From Planctomycetaceae bacterium (GTDB lineage: Bacteria; Planctomycetota; Planctomycetia; Planctomycetales; Planctomycetaceae): a DNA stretch of 63,459 nt. The stretch's first letter is position 1. Each line of letters begins with the position of its first letter. The notes under the pieces were generated by a model, which was given only the letters and a program-made list of their open reading frames with translations, was not told the origin of the DNA and searched no databases. The translations under genes were made by a program, and so were the position numbers. Positions 26,346-35,894 of the stretch are shown here, in pieces. The stretch spans positions 1 through 63,459 of the forward strand of contig JABISG010000008.1 in NCBI GenBank assembly GCA_018699955.1, in the 5' to 3' direction.

Positions 26346-29006
26346 GTGAATTTCAGTCACTGTCAAATCGGTCGTTTTTTCCTGGCGTGTGGATTGCTTG
26401 CCTGCGTGAGCGCGGGGAATGCGCTCGCCGCCGATGGCGCAACCAAACCGGAAACAAACAAAATCGACTTCGCCCGTGACGTCGCGCCGATTTTCGCCGA
26501 GCACTGTAATGACTGCCACGGAGCCGATGCGCAAGAGGGCCGCTTACGACTCGACGCGAAGAAGATCGTCTTCAAGGGCGGTCTGTCTGGAAAAACAATC
26601 ATTCCCGGCGACAGCAAGAAAAGTCTGTTGCTGCGGCGAATGCTCGACGGCGACGAAGAAGAACGCATGCCGCTCGATGCCGACCCGCTGAGTGATAAAC
26701 AGATTGCAGTGATCCGCGACTGGATCGATCAAGGCGCCGTCTGGCCGGACGGTGTCGGTTCTGATGTCGAATCGCTGGAGACTCATTGGGCCTATATCAA
26801 ACCGGTGAAGCCGGCGTTGCCCACGTTTCAGAAACCCGGTTTTTCCAAAAAACCGGGTTTCTCGCCCGCCAACTGGATTCGTAACCCAATCGATGCGTTT
26901 GTGTTGTCCCGTCTGAAAAAAGAAAACATTTCACCGTCGGCCGAAGCCGACAAGGCGCGTTTGTTGCGGCGAGTCTCTCTCGACCTGATCGGTATTCCGC
27001 CGTCGGTCGAAGAAGTTGACGCGTTCTTGAACGATGATCGCAGCGATGCCTATCAACGGGTTGTGAAGCGGTTGTTGGCATCGCCGCGATACGGCGAGCG
27101 GTGGGCGCGACCGTGGCTCGATTTGGCCCGCTATGCCGACTCTAACGGGTTTCAGGCCGACCAATACCGCGACGTCTGGCCGTTTCGCGACTGGGTCATT
27201 CAGGCAATGAATGCCGACATGCCGTTCGATCAATTCACCATCGAGCAAATCGCCGGCGACTTGTTGCCGGGTGCCACTTTGAGCCAGAAAATCGCCACCG
27301 GCTTTCATCGGCAACCCACCTGCAACGTCGAAGCGGGCGTCGATCCGGAACAGAACCGTGTGAACCAGGTCATCGACCGCGTGAACACCACCGGCACCGT
27401 CTGGTTGGGAACATCGATTTCATGCGGCCAATGCCACAGCCACAAATACGACCCATTCACCCAACGCGACTACTACCGGCTGTTCGCCTACTTCAACAAC
27501 ACGCTGATCGAAGTCAAACACACGAGCGGCACAACCTACGACTTCTACGGCCCGAAGTTGTCGCTGCCGCTGACGAAAGAGCAAGAGCAGAAACGGGCGG
27601 AATTGACAGCGAAACTGGCCGCAGTGAATGCCAAGTTGAAACCGCAACTGGCGGAGATCGCGAAACTGCAAACGGTTTGGGAAACAGAGCAGACAGCCCG
27701 CATCAAGAACAAGCAAGCGACGGGTTCCGCCGAAGCCAAGGAAACACTCCCACCGGGAATCGTCGCGATTTTGAAGTTGCCTGCGAAGAAGCGAAAACCA
27801 AAGCAGAAACTCTTACTGCACAATCAGTTTTTGAAGAGTCACCCGGAAGTGAAGAAACTAAGCGACCGCGCAGCCGCGTTGCAAAAACAGTTGGCGGCGG
27901 TCAAACCAAACACGTCGCTGGTCATGGTTGAACAGGAGAAGCCGCGCGACACGCACGTCTTCAAACGTGGTAATTTTCTGAAACCGTTGGCCAAGGTTGA
28001 AGCGGGGACGCCCGGAAGTCTGCATGCCCCCGTGAATCTGAATAAGGACGCAGCGGACGCGCCACAAGATCGGCTCGGACTGGCACGTTGGTTGGCCGAT
28101 AAGGAAAACCCGCTGGTCGCGCGGGTCACCGTCAACCGCTGGTGGGCCGAGATTTTCGGGCGCGGCATCGTTCGCACGGAAGAAGATTTCGGCACGCAAG
28201 GCGATCCGCCGACGCATCCGGAAGTGCTCGATTGGTTAGCCGTGGAGTTCATGGAAAACGGCTGGTCGATGAAACACATTCACGAGCTGATCGTCAACTC
28301 GGCCACCTACCGGCAATCGTCACGCGTCACACCGAAGCTGCTGGAACGCGATCCAGAGAATCGGCTGTTGGCACGCGGTGCACGGTTCCGTTTACCGGCC
28401 GAGATGATTCGCGATAACGCGCTCCAAGTCAGCGGCCTATTGAGCACCAAAGCGGGCGGTCCGCCGGTCTTTCCTCCACAACCGCCGGGCGTCTGGCGAC
28501 ACGTCGGTCGCAACGCCCCGAAGTACGTGGCCGCCACCAATGAAGACCGTTTTCGCCGGGGCATCTACACCATCTGGCGTCGCAGCGCCCCGTATGCCAG
28601 CTTCGTCAACTTCGATGCCCCCGACCGAGCCGCCTGCGTCGTCAAACGCCCGCGCACCAACACGCCGCTGCAATCGTTGACGCTACTCAACGATGAAGCC
28701 TACCTCGAAATGGCAATGGCCCTCGCCGGGCAGATGGCCGCCAACGTCGAACTCACTTCCGACCGCGACCGCGTCATCCACGGCTTCCGCCGCTGCTTCG
28801 CCCGCCAACCCACCGACTTCGAAGCCGATCATCTCCTCGCCGTCTATCAACGCGAACTCAAGCGCTACGAAGAAGACCCCAAAACCGCCAACAAAATCAT
28901 CGGCAAAACGAAACTCCCCAAAGGCGTCTCCGCCGCCCAACTGGTGGCATGGTTCCACGTGTCGCACATTCTGATGAACTTGGATGAGATGATTACGAAG
29001 GGGTGA
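26346..29006 (+). CDS. DUF1549/DUF1553 planctomycete cytochrome-domain protein
   Basis: A secreted multidomain protein of 886 residues, characteristic of planctomycetes; function unproven, usually tied to surface polymer degradation with a DUF1501 partner. Order: signal peptide (ends near ALAADG), PSCyt1 with haem motif CNDCH near residue 55, DUF1549 from NPIDAFVLSRL, a second CxxCH (CGQCHSH) near 360, a coiled linker, then DUF1553 (NPLVARVTVNRWWAEIFGRG onward) to the end. Start is GTG 26346 with AAGGAAAACGAAC before it. A palindromic repeat is inserted in frame at 26829-26861, encoding KPGFSKKPGFS. It heads a five-gene plus-strand cluster. Confidence 0.92.
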   Translation: MNFSHCQIGRFFLACGLLACVSAGNALAADGATKPETNKIDFARDVAPIFAEHCNDCHGADAQEGRLRLDAKKIVFKGGLSGKTIIPGDSKKSLLLRRMLDGDEEERMPLDADPLSDKQIAVIRDWIDQGAVWPDGVGSDVESLETHWAYIKPVKPALPTFQKPGFSKKPGFSPANWIRNPIDAFVLSRLKKENISPSAEADKARLLRRVSLDLIGIPPSVEEVDAFLNDDRSDAYQRVVKRLLASPRYGERWARPWLDLARYADSNGFQADQYRDVWPFRDWVIQAMNADMPFDQFTIEQIAGDLLPGATLSQKIATGFHRQPTCNVEAGVDPEQNRVNQVIDRVNTTGTVWLGTSISCGQCHSHKYDPFTQRDYYRLFAYFNNTLIEVKHTSGTTYDFYGPKLSLPLTKEQEQKRAELTAKLAAVNAKLKPQLAEIAKLQTVWETEQTARIKNKQATGSAEAKETLPPGIVAILKLPAKKRKPKQKLLLHNQFLKSHPEVKKLSDRAAALQKQLAAVKPNTSLVMVEQEKPRDTHVFKRGNFLKPLAKVEAGTPGSLHAPVNLNKDAADAPQDRLGLARWLADKENPLVARVTVNRWWAEIFGRGIVRTEEDFGTQGDPPTHPEVLDWLAVEFMENGWSMKHIHELIVNSATYRQSSRVTPKLLERDPENRLLARGARFRLPAEMIRDNALQVSGLLSTKAGGPPVFPPQPPGVWRHVGRNAPKYVAATNEDRFRRGIYTIWRRSAPYASFVNFDAPDRAACVVKRPRTNTPLQSLTLLNDEAYLEMAMALAGQMAANVELTSDRDRVIHGFRRCFARQPTDFEADHLLAVYQRELKRYEEDPKTANKIIGKTKLPKGVSAAQLVAWFHVSHILMNLDEMITKG
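26829..26861. repeat. palindromic repeat, family D, inside a coding region
   Basis: AGAAACCCGGTTTTT, CCA, AAAAACCGGGTTTCT: a perfect 15-bp arm pair. Near-identical intergenic copies are at 45295-45327 and 50636-50669. Here it is 33 bases long and keeps the reading frame. Confidence 0.88.
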
Positions 29007-29263
29007 TGATGGAACTTGAAGAAAAGATGGAGTACGCGATTCGTCTCGCTGCTCCCGAAGCTTCGCACTTGTGGGAAGAATTCTTCAAGCTAGCAAGTCT
29101 GTGTGAAGATATCGCGAATCTGCGCGAAAATGGCGACAAAGCAGACAGTGAATTGGAGAGCCGGTTTATCGAAGCGATTAAGGCATTTCACCATACCAAC
29201 GGCAAGTTTCGCCAAGAGGTTGAGCGATTCGCTTCGGCAAAAAAACTGATCGATAGCATGTAG
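29006..29263 (+). CDS. small helical protein, unknown
   Basis: An 85-residue, highly charged and probably all-helical protein (MMELEEKMEYAIRLAAPE, FFKLASLCEDIANLREN, FIEAIKAFHHTNGKFRQEVERF). Its ATG at 29006 overlaps the stop of the cytochrome gene (TGATG), so it is translationally coupled to it. No domain recognised; an accessory role for the cytochrome protein is only suggested by position. Confidence 0.65.
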   Translation: MMELEEKMEYAIRLAAPEASHLWEEFFKLASLCEDIANLRENGDKADSELESRFIEAIKAFHHTNGKFRQEVERFASAKKLIDSM

Positions 29264-29358
29264 CCCGCTTTGTCGGCCGCGAATGCTCGCACCACAATGA
29301 ATTGACGGAGCATCCGGCTGAGCCACAATGAATCAACTCAACGCAACGGTTCGCAAGC

Positions 29359-30357
29359 ATGTCGATTTTCCTACTCATCGCCCTCGCCGTTCAGGTTGAT
29401 GCCGCGGACGAACTGTCTTCGCTGCTCGAACAAGCAAAGCCGACGAATTCGAAGGGCGTTCGGTTGGCGGCTCTTCAGAAACTGAAGGACGTGGGGAAGA
29501 ACGACGCCAAACGGACGTGCGCGTCGTTGGCGGCCTATGCTCGCGAGGATGATACCGAAATTCGTAACGCCACGGTGGTTGCCATCGGGCTGTCGGCGGT
29601 TAGTCGAATCGCTTGTCCGCTTGCCATCATCAACGCGTTCAACGACGACGATGCGACCGTCCGCACCAATGCCACATCGGTGGCGGGTTTGTTCAAGCGG
29701 TTTCCCAAGGAGGCCATTCCCATTCTGTTCGCGGCGGCCGAATCGAAACATACGGGAGTTCGTTCGTCGGTTCCATTCGTTTTGGGCAAGGCCGTGGGAA
29801 AGACTCCCAAGGTGTTGAAAACGCTCAAGACGATGTTCGCCGATTCCGAATGGACGGTGCGCAACAATGCCCATGTGACGCACTTCCGCCTGACCGACAA
29901 CATGGCCGTCCTCGTCCCCCACCTGCTACGCACAACGGCCGACCGCAAGAAGCCGACGGAACCAGAGACGAACGAACAGAGAATTCAACGACAATACCGG
30001 GAGTTCTACAGCCTGTCCGGGACAATCCAGGTTTATGAACACTCGCGGCTGCGGCCGAATGACCTTGCCAAGGCGTTGGCCGGAAATCTCGCGCATGCCG
30101 ACCCGGCCATTCGGCAATGTGCGTTGCGTCACCTGCGAGCAATGTGCATCGGCAGCAAAACAACGTTCCGTGCCGTCGATCGGCTCAAACTGCACAAGAA
30201 GCTGGAAACGATGTCGAAAGAAGACGAAAGTGAGAAAGTGCAAGCTTGGGCGGCGTGGTTACGGGATATCCTGAAAGAAGGGCCACCGAAAACCGCACCG
30301 GAAAAACTCAAACCCTACGAAGTACCGAAAGAACGGGCGGCACCAGAAAAGCCGTGA
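29359..30357 (+). CDS. secreted HEAT-repeat protein
   Basis: A 332-residue protein with a short signal peptide (MSIFLLIALAVQVDAAD) and a stack of helical repeats of HEAT type through about residue 300: SKGVRLAALQKLKDVG, DTEIRNATVVAIGLSAV, DATVRTNATSVAGLF, HTGVRSSVPFVLGKAV, EWTVRNNAHVTHF, DPAIRQCALRHLRAM. Such proteins act as binding scaffolds. The end is Pro/Lys-rich. It lies between the cytochrome and the DUF1501 genes, which suggests it serves the same surface system. Another HEAT protein occurs at 55027. Confidence 0.82.
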   Translation: MSIFLLIALAVQVDAADELSSLLEQAKPTNSKGVRLAALQKLKDVGKNDAKRTCASLAAYAREDDTEIRNATVVAIGLSAVSRIACPLAIINAFNDDDATVRTNATSVAGLFKRFPKEAIPILFAAAESKHTGVRSSVPFVLGKAVGKTPKVLKTLKTMFADSEWTVRNNAHVTHFRLTDNMAVLVPHLLRTTADRKKPTEPETNEQRIQRQYREFYSLSGTIQVYEHSRLRPNDLAKALAGNLAHADPAIRQCALRHLRAMCIGSKTTFRAVDRLKLHKKLETMSKEDESEKVQAWAAWLRDILKEGPPKTAPEKLKPYEVPKERAAPEKP

Positions 30358-30599
30358 CCCGTGCCGGCCACAAGTGTTGGCAGCACAACCAATCGATTGA
30401 GCAACCACCCAATCAGTTCAACACCCCTTGAATCCACAGGCCGGAAACCGCGGCGGCCTACTGCCCAAACGACCCGTGCTTTGGCATCAATTGAACCAGC
30501 CCTCGATGCCGATTAAACTAGAGGCCGGGGTTCCCTCTCTATCGGTTGCGTGGATCGAACTCCGGGATCAGACACGAGACGCCAACGGAAAGTTGTCAA

Positions 30600-32060
30600 G
30601 TGCAGCGGGATTCAAGCACTACGGGTCAAACGTGTCGTGACAATCGCGCACCGATTGCCGGGCGGCGGGCCGCGATTGACCGTCGGCAGTTGCTGCGATT
30701 GGGGTTGTCCGGCGTCGCGGGGCTGACTCTGCCGGAATTGCTACGATGGCGAGCGCAGGCGTCGGAACAGGGGAACAAGCAGTCCAACCACAAGAGCGTT
30801 ATTTTGTTGTGGATGGCGGGCGGCCCCAGTCAGATTGATACGTGGGATCCCAAGCCGAGGCGGCCCAGTGAAAACCGTGGGCCATTTGCGACGACATCGA
30901 CCGCGTTGCCCGGAACTGCCATCTGCGAGCATTTGCCAAAACAGGCGGCGATGCTCGACCGATTCACTTTGATTCGCTCAGTCGATTCGGCGGGAAGCGA
31001 CCATTCGCCCGGCAAGGTCATGCAGACCGGTAACCGCAAGGCACGCCCCCGATCGAACCCGTTGGGTGATACCTACCCGGCGATCGGGTCGGTCGTCGCG
31101 AAGTTCCGTGGAGAGCAACGGCCGGAAATCCCGCCGTATGTCGCTTTCAACCGCGACCCGGCACATGTCGCCGGCGGCGGAGCCATCGGCATGCGGTACA
31201 ATGCCATGAACGGTCACCGGGCTGCCGGCCTGCCGGAGTACGAAGGCTTCGGCAGATTGACAAAAGAAGCAGCGGCCATTTCCGGCGCCGGGCGATTCAC
31301 CTTGCCAGACGGTTTGAGCATTGATCGCCTGCACGACCGCAACGCTCTCGCGCGAAGCTTCGACCGACTGCGCAGCGAAACCGACCGTTCCGGTACGATG
31401 GACGCTTTCGACCATTTTCAAAGACAAGCGGTCGAACTTGTTCTCGGCGGAAAGGCACGGCAGGCGTTCGACCTTTCGCTCGAACCGGAAGCTTCGCGCG
31501 TTCGCTATGGCGAACATCTCTGGTGTCAGCAGGCGTTGTTGGCCCGCCGATTGGTTGAAGCGGGGGTCAGCTTTGTGACCATCGATCTCAGTTTCGGCAT
31601 CAATGCCGGCGACTGGGACAGCCACGGCGACAACCACGTCTTCGGCGGCATCGGCACCGGACTGAAACCATTGCTGCCGGTATTCGATCATCTTGTCACA
31701 ACATTGGTGACCGACCTGGAGCAACGAGCGATGCTCGACGACGTTCTAATTCTGGCGATGGGAGAGTTCGGCCGTTCGCCGATCATTGGGACACAAACCG
31801 GTTTCGTGGGCGGCCGCAACCATTGGCCACGCGTGATGTCGATGTGCATGGCCGGCGGCGGATTGAAACATGGTCAGGTGATCGGCTCAACCGATCCCGC
31901 TGGAGGCCACATCAATACGCGTCCCGTCACCCCCGCCGACATTGCCGCAACTGTCTATAAGCACATGGGCGTACCATTGGATATCACATACGAAGACCGA
32001 GCCGGCCGCCCCATCAATATTGTCGATGGCAACGGTCAACCGATCCGCGAGTTGTTCTGA
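30600..32060 (+). CDS. DUF1501 protein with Tat signal
   Basis: A 486-residue sulfatase-like-fold DUF1501 protein, exported by Tat: DRRQLLRLGLSGVAGLTLP follows about 28 N-terminal residues. Conserved DUF1501 blocks are VILLWMAGGPSQIDTWDPKP near residue 70, SAGSDHSPGK, DLSFGINAGDWDSHGDN, LILAMGEFGRSP and GGRNHWPRVMSMCMAGGG, containing His/Asp residues likely to bind metal. The exact start is unsure: GTG 30600 has GGAAAG 8 bases upstream, while TTG 30546 is also open. It pairs with the DUF1549 gene upstream. Confidence 0.85.
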   Translation: MQRDSSTTGQTCRDNRAPIAGRRAAIDRRQLLRLGLSGVAGLTLPELLRWRAQASEQGNKQSNHKSVILLWMAGGPSQIDTWDPKPRRPSENRGPFATTSTALPGTAICEHLPKQAAMLDRFTLIRSVDSAGSDHSPGKVMQTGNRKARPRSNPLGDTYPAIGSVVAKFRGEQRPEIPPYVAFNRDPAHVAGGGAIGMRYNAMNGHRAAGLPEYEGFGRLTKEAAAISGAGRFTLPDGLSIDRLHDRNALARSFDRLRSETDRSGTMDAFDHFQRQAVELVLGGKARQAFDLSLEPEASRVRYGEHLWCQQALLARRLVEAGVSFVTIDLSFGINAGDWDSHGDNHVFGGIGTGLKPLLPVFDHLVTTLVTDLEQRAMLDDVLILAMGEFGRSPIIGTQTGFVGGRNHWPRVMSMCMAGGGLKHGQVIGSTDPAGGHINTRPVTPADIAATVYKHMGVPLDITYEDRAGRPINIVDGNGQPIRELF

Positions 32061-32163
32061 AGCCAGAAAGGGCCGGTTCCCTCGCCCGCAAATAATTGTA
32101 GTACAATGAATTGACGATGCACCCGAGTCGACCCGACGATACAGAGACAATTGGATAGAGACC

Positions 32164-33570
32164 ATGTTGAACACATCGCAGCCACTGCAAGACATCACCC
32201 GCCGCGAGTTGTTGCAGCGGGTTGGCACCGGGGTTGGCAGTATTGCGTTGGCCTCGTTGTTGGCCGATGAGTTGCCGGCGGCCCAGAAGCAACAGCAACC
32301 GCATTTCCCGCCGCGCGTGAAGAACGTAATTTTTCTGCACATGGTCGGTGCGCCGTCGCAGTTGGATTTGTTCGAGAACAAGCCGGCGTTAATGGAGAAC
32401 GATGGCAAGGAATGCCCGAAGCAGTACCTCGAAGGAGCGAAGTTCGCCTTCATTCGCGGGACACCGAAACTGTTGGGCAGCCGGATGGGGTTTCGGCGAT
32501 GCGGCGAGTCGGGATTGGAACTGTCGAACTTGCTGCCGCATTTGGGTGGGGTGGCCGATGAGATGGCGATCATCAAAACGCTGCACACCGAGCAGTTCAA
32601 TCACGGGCCGGCGCAGTTGTTTCTGCACACCGGGTTCCAACGCTTCGGGCGGCCGACAATGGGAAGTTGGATCAACTACGGGCTGGGAACCGAAAACGCG
32701 AACCTGCCCGGTTTTGTCGTGTTGATTACCGGCAGCGTGGGCGGTGCGGGTAACAGCATGTGGGGCAGCGGATTTCTGCCGACGGAAAATCAGGGCGTCG
32801 AGTTTCGCAGCCAAGGCGATCCGGTGCTGTTTCTGTCGAATCCGAAGGGGATCAGCAGCGGCGACCGGCGGCGAACGCTCGACAGCATCAACACGCTCAA
32901 CCGCGCACAACTGGCCGACGTGGGCGATCCAGAAATCGCCACGCGAATCACGCAGTACGAATTGGCGTACCGCATGCAGACGTCGGTGCCGGAGTTAATG
33001 AACTCCGCCGCCGAACCGAAACACGTCCACGAGATGTACGGCACCGAACCCGGCAAAGCAAGTTTTGCGAACAACTGTTTGCTCGCGCGGCGACTGGTGG
33101 AACGGGGCGTGCGGTTTGTGCAGTTGATGGATCAAGGGTGGGACCATCACGGTTCGGTCTTCAGCAATTTGCCGCGAAAATGCAAGCAGGTCGACCAACC
33201 GATTGCCGCGCTGATCCGCGATTTGAAACAACGGGGATTGTTGGACGAAACCCTCGTCATCTGGGGAGCCGAATTCGGCCGCACGCCATTGTTACAAGGA
33301 TCGGCCGGCAAGAGCGCCGGGCGCGATCATCATCGCAGTTCATTCTGCGCGTGGATGGCGGGCGGTGGTGTGAAGGGCGGAACGAGCGTCGGCAAGACCG
33401 ATGAACTCGGTTACTTCCCCGTCGAAGACGCAGTCAGCATGCACGACTTCCACGCCACGATCGAACACCTGCTCGGCATCGATCACGAACGGCTGACGTT
33501 CAAGTACCAGGGGAGGGACTTTCGGCTAACCGACATCGCGGGCAACGTCGTTGAGAAACTGCTGGTTTGA
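32164..33570 (+). CDS. DUF1501 protein with Tat signal, second copy
   Basis: A 468-residue DUF1501 paralogue with a twin-arginine leader ([20 protein letters not shown]). Family blocks: [21 protein letters not shown] near residue 57, [13 protein letters not shown], the long middle insert, [25 protein letters not shown], and [21 protein letters not shown]. It is the version commonly coupled with DUF1549/DUF1553 cytochromes. About 100 bases separate it from the preceding DUF1501 gene, from which it is clearly diverged. Substrate and reaction are unknown. Confidence 0.92.
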   Translation: MLNTSQPLQDITRRELLQRVGTGVGSIALASLLADELPAAQKQQQPHFPPRVKNVIFLHMVGAPSQLDLFENKPALMENDGKECPKQYLEGAKFAFIRGTPKLLGSRMGFRRCGESGLELSNLLPHLGGVADEMAIIKTLHTEQFNHGPAQLFLHTGFQRFGRPTMGSWINYGLGTENANLPGFVVLITGSVGGAGNSMWGSGFLPTENQGVEFRSQGDPVLFLSNPKGISSGDRRRTLDSINTLNRAQLADVGDPEIATRITQYELAYRMQTSVPELMNSAAEPKHVHEMYGTEPGKASFANNCLLARRLVERGVRFVQLMDQGWDHHGSVFSNLPRKCKQVDQPIAALIRDLKQRGLLDETLVIWGAEFGRTPLLQGSAGKSAGRDHHRSSFCAWMAGGGVKGGTSVGKTDELGYFPVEDAVSMHDFHATIEHLLGIDHERLTFKYQGRDFRLTDIAGNVVEKLLV

Positions 33571-33645
33571 ATCGACGACCAGTGCCGATTTCACATTCGG
33601 CACAGGCGACACGGCAATGGCACCCTCGCGGGATGCTACCGATTT

Positions 33646-33687
33646 GAGCGATGAATTATGAACGATGACGTTCATAATTCATCGCTC
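33646..33687. repeat. 18-bp perfect stem-loop between convergent genes
   Basis: GAGCGATGAATTATGAAC, loop GATGAC, GTTCATAATTCATCGCTC: a perfect 18-bp stem with a 6-base loop. Located 75 bases after the DUF1501 stop and 11 bases before the end of the minus-strand lipoprotein gene. Arms are A/T-rich and there is no T-run, so it is an unusual terminator if it is one. Confidence 0.75.
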
Positions 33688-33698
33688 GTGGTTCCACG

Positions 33699-34283
33699 TT
33701 ATTCCTTGTCCTCGTCATCCTTGTGTTTGTCGTCTTTGTCGTCGTCGTGTGCGTGGCCGTCACCCTCTTCATGATCGTGGTCGTGTTCGAGTTCGCCGTT
33801 GAAGTTCTTGCCGTCGATTTCGATGTGCAGGTGGCCTTTGATTTCTTCTTCGTCTTTGATCGACTCGGGCAGATTCTCGGCGTCGAGTACGAAGCGGGAT
33901 GACATATCCTGACCATCACTTTCCAGCGGTGAGGCGGCAAACATCAGTTCGGTTTCGTCGCCTTCGCCTTCCAGGTGCAGTTCGAGTTCGGTCGCCTTAA
34001 TGGGAACGGGTGACTTGGCGTGGCCATCGAGAATGTAAATGGTCGTCACTCGTGTTTCACCGTCGAAGACCAACTCGGCGTGGTACTCCTCCTCTTCGCC
34101 CAATTCGATGAGGTGTCCGCCGTTGGGGCCACTTTCGTGCGAATGATCATGTGCCGGCGCGACAACTTCGGGCTGATTCTCGGGCAGCGCCTGGTAGTCA
34201 CCATCATCGCCGGAATTGCATCCGGCAAGCAGTAACAGTGAGGTGATGGCGAAACAGGTAGTAACACAGTGGGTACGGGGCAT
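33699..34283 (-). CDS. His/Asp-rich lipoprotein, probable metal binder
   Basis: A 194-residue lipoprotein: signal with lipobox LLAGC, Cys at residue 22. The mature part has PAHDHSHESGPNGGHLIELG (read as HDHSHE and NGGHLIELG), a beta-rich middle (AELVFDGETRVTTIYILDG), and a tail extremely rich in His and Asp (HDHDHEEGDGHAHDDD). The GPNGGHLIELG block is seen in planctomycete lipoproteins near metal efflux genes, hence a periplasmic metal-binding role is inferred. ATG 34283 has AAGGAG 7 bases upstream. Confidence 0.8.
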   Translation of the reverse strand: MPRTHCVTTCFAITSLLLLAGCNSGDDGDYQALPENQPEVVAPAHDHSHESGPNGGHLIELGEEEEYHAELVFDGETRVTTIYILDGHAKSPVPIKATELELHLEGEGDETELMFAASPLESDGQDMSSRFVLDAENLPESIKDEEEIKGHLHIEIDGKNFNGELEHDHDHEEGDGHAHDDDKDDKHKDDEDKE

Positions 34284-34439
34284 ATCCGACTCCTTCGGGT
34301 GTGGGGATTTTTGTTGTTTGGACCGCCGACACTCACAGACGACAGCGGCAGAATTGTAGGTTGTCTCGGCGGCCCTGGGAATGGCTGTGCTCGAAGAATT
34401 GGCGGTCACACGGGTTACGCCGGGCAACAGCCGCATCGG

Positions 34440-35837
34440 TCAGTCTGTATACTTGACGGCGACGTCATCATGCACTTGAACGCCCTGAATGTAGGTTTGG
34501 CCGCGGTAGAATTGCGCGAACACAACATACACGATCGCCGTGACGGCCATCAGGCCGGTAAAGAACCAATAGTAATTCGCGCCGCTAAGATAATTCACGC
34601 CCACTTCCTTTTGAGCCTTGATGAAGACGTTCACCTGCACCGTCAATTGATTTCCGACCGCCACCGACAGCAGGTAAAGTCCCATGATGAATGACTTCAT
34701 CTTCTTGGGTGCTTGCGTGTAAGAGAATTCGAGTGCCGTGATGGACACCATGATCTCCGCCGCCGTTAACACGACATAGGCGAGGAACTGCCAGATAATG
34801 TGTGGCGAGTCGCCGCGCGTAATTCCCATTTCAATCCAGGCCGGAATGGCGAATGCCGGGACCGTGACAAACAATCCGATGCCGATCTTCCGCAACGGCG
34901 TGAGCTGAAAAAAACGGCTTAGAAACGGATAAATGGCGTAGGAAAACACGGGGATGAAGAACATCACAAGAAACGGGTTTGCCGCCTGAATTTGCGAGGA
35001 GCGAATTTCCCACCCAAAGATGTGACGATTCATATCTTCCGCCTGTAACACCCACGCGGAGGCGGTTTGATCGAACAACGCCCAAAACACGGCGATGAAA
35101 GCATACAACGGCACCAGATTCACAACGGCGCGGATTCCTTCCCAACTGAATGTCTCGCTGAAGAACCGATTCCCAGCCGGTGGAATATGCACAAACACCT
35201 TGCGTCCCATCCAGAACGCCAGCGTCGCCAAAGCCATCAACGCGCCGGGAACTCCGAATGCCCAGGCCGGCCCAAACTCGTCCAGCAAAATCGGCGTCAG
35301 AATCGTCGAAACCATCGCCCCCAGATTGATGGAAAAATAGAACCACGAAAACATGCGAGACAGCCGATGATGATTCCCCGTCCCGAACTGGTCGCCCACA
35401 TGGGCTGAGACACACGGCTTGATTCCACCCGCACCAATTGCGATGAGTGCCAGCCCCCAAAACAGCAGCTGCCTTGGCTCGACAGCGACCGGCATATCGA
35501 TCAACGCCAGCACGGCGTGACCGGCACAATAGACAAGGGACAGCGACAAGATCATCCGGTACTTGCCCGTCAACCAATCCGAAATGAAAGCGCCCACAAT
35601 CGGAAAGAAATAGACGGCCGTCCCAAAATTATGAATCCAGATCTTCGCATCTTCGTCGCTCATGTACGCTGGCTTATCGTGCATGTCGAGTAGAAATTTT
35701 GTCATAAAAACGGCCAACACCGCCTTCATGCCATAGAAGCTGAACCGCTCGGCGGCCTCGTTGCCGATGATGTAGGGGATGCCCTTGGGCAACTCGGCCG
35801 TATCGGGCGGTGCAGTGAGGTGTTCGTATTTGGCCAT
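34440..35837 (-). CDS. POT/PTR family peptide transporter
   Basis: Proton-coupled oligopeptide symporter of the major facilitator type. The 465-residue protein has about 12-14 membrane segments and the POT signatures: [17 protein letters not shown] near residue 30 (the ExxER-like motif), [15 protein letters not shown] near 140, and [15 protein letters not shown] near 165 (the PTR2 signature). GAGG lies 5 bases before ATG 35837. It is followed after 156 bases by the metal-binding lipoprotein gene and preceded by prolyl oligopeptidase, making a peptide-use theme plausible. Confidence 0.93.
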   Translation of the reverse strand: MAKYEHLTAPPDTAELPKGIPYIIGNEAAERFSFYGMKAVLAVFMTKFLLDMHDKPAYMSDEDAKIWIHNFGTAVYFFPIVGAFISDWLTGKYRMILSLSLVYCAGHAVLALIDMPVAVEPRQLLFWGLALIAIGAGGIKPCVSAHVGDQFGTGNHHRLSRMFSWFYFSINLGAMVSTILTPILLDEFGPAWAFGVPGALMALATLAFWMGRKVFVHIPPAGNRFFSETFSWEGIRAVVNLVPLYAFIAVFWALFDQTASAWVLQAEDMNRHIFGWEIRSSQIQAANPFLVMFFIPVFSYAIYPFLSRFFQLTPLRKIGIGLFVTVPAFAIPAWIEMGITRGDSPHIIWQFLAYVVLTAAEIMVSITALEFSYTQAPKKMKSFIMGLYLLSVAVGNQLTVQVNVFIKAQKEVGVNYLSGANYYWFFTGLMAVTAIVYVVFAQFYRGQTYIQGVQVHDDVAVKYTD

Positions 35838-35894
35838 TAAAACCTCAGTCCGAGGATGCGTTGTTGTTGGGTCGCCGCTTGCCGTTTCGCAGCG

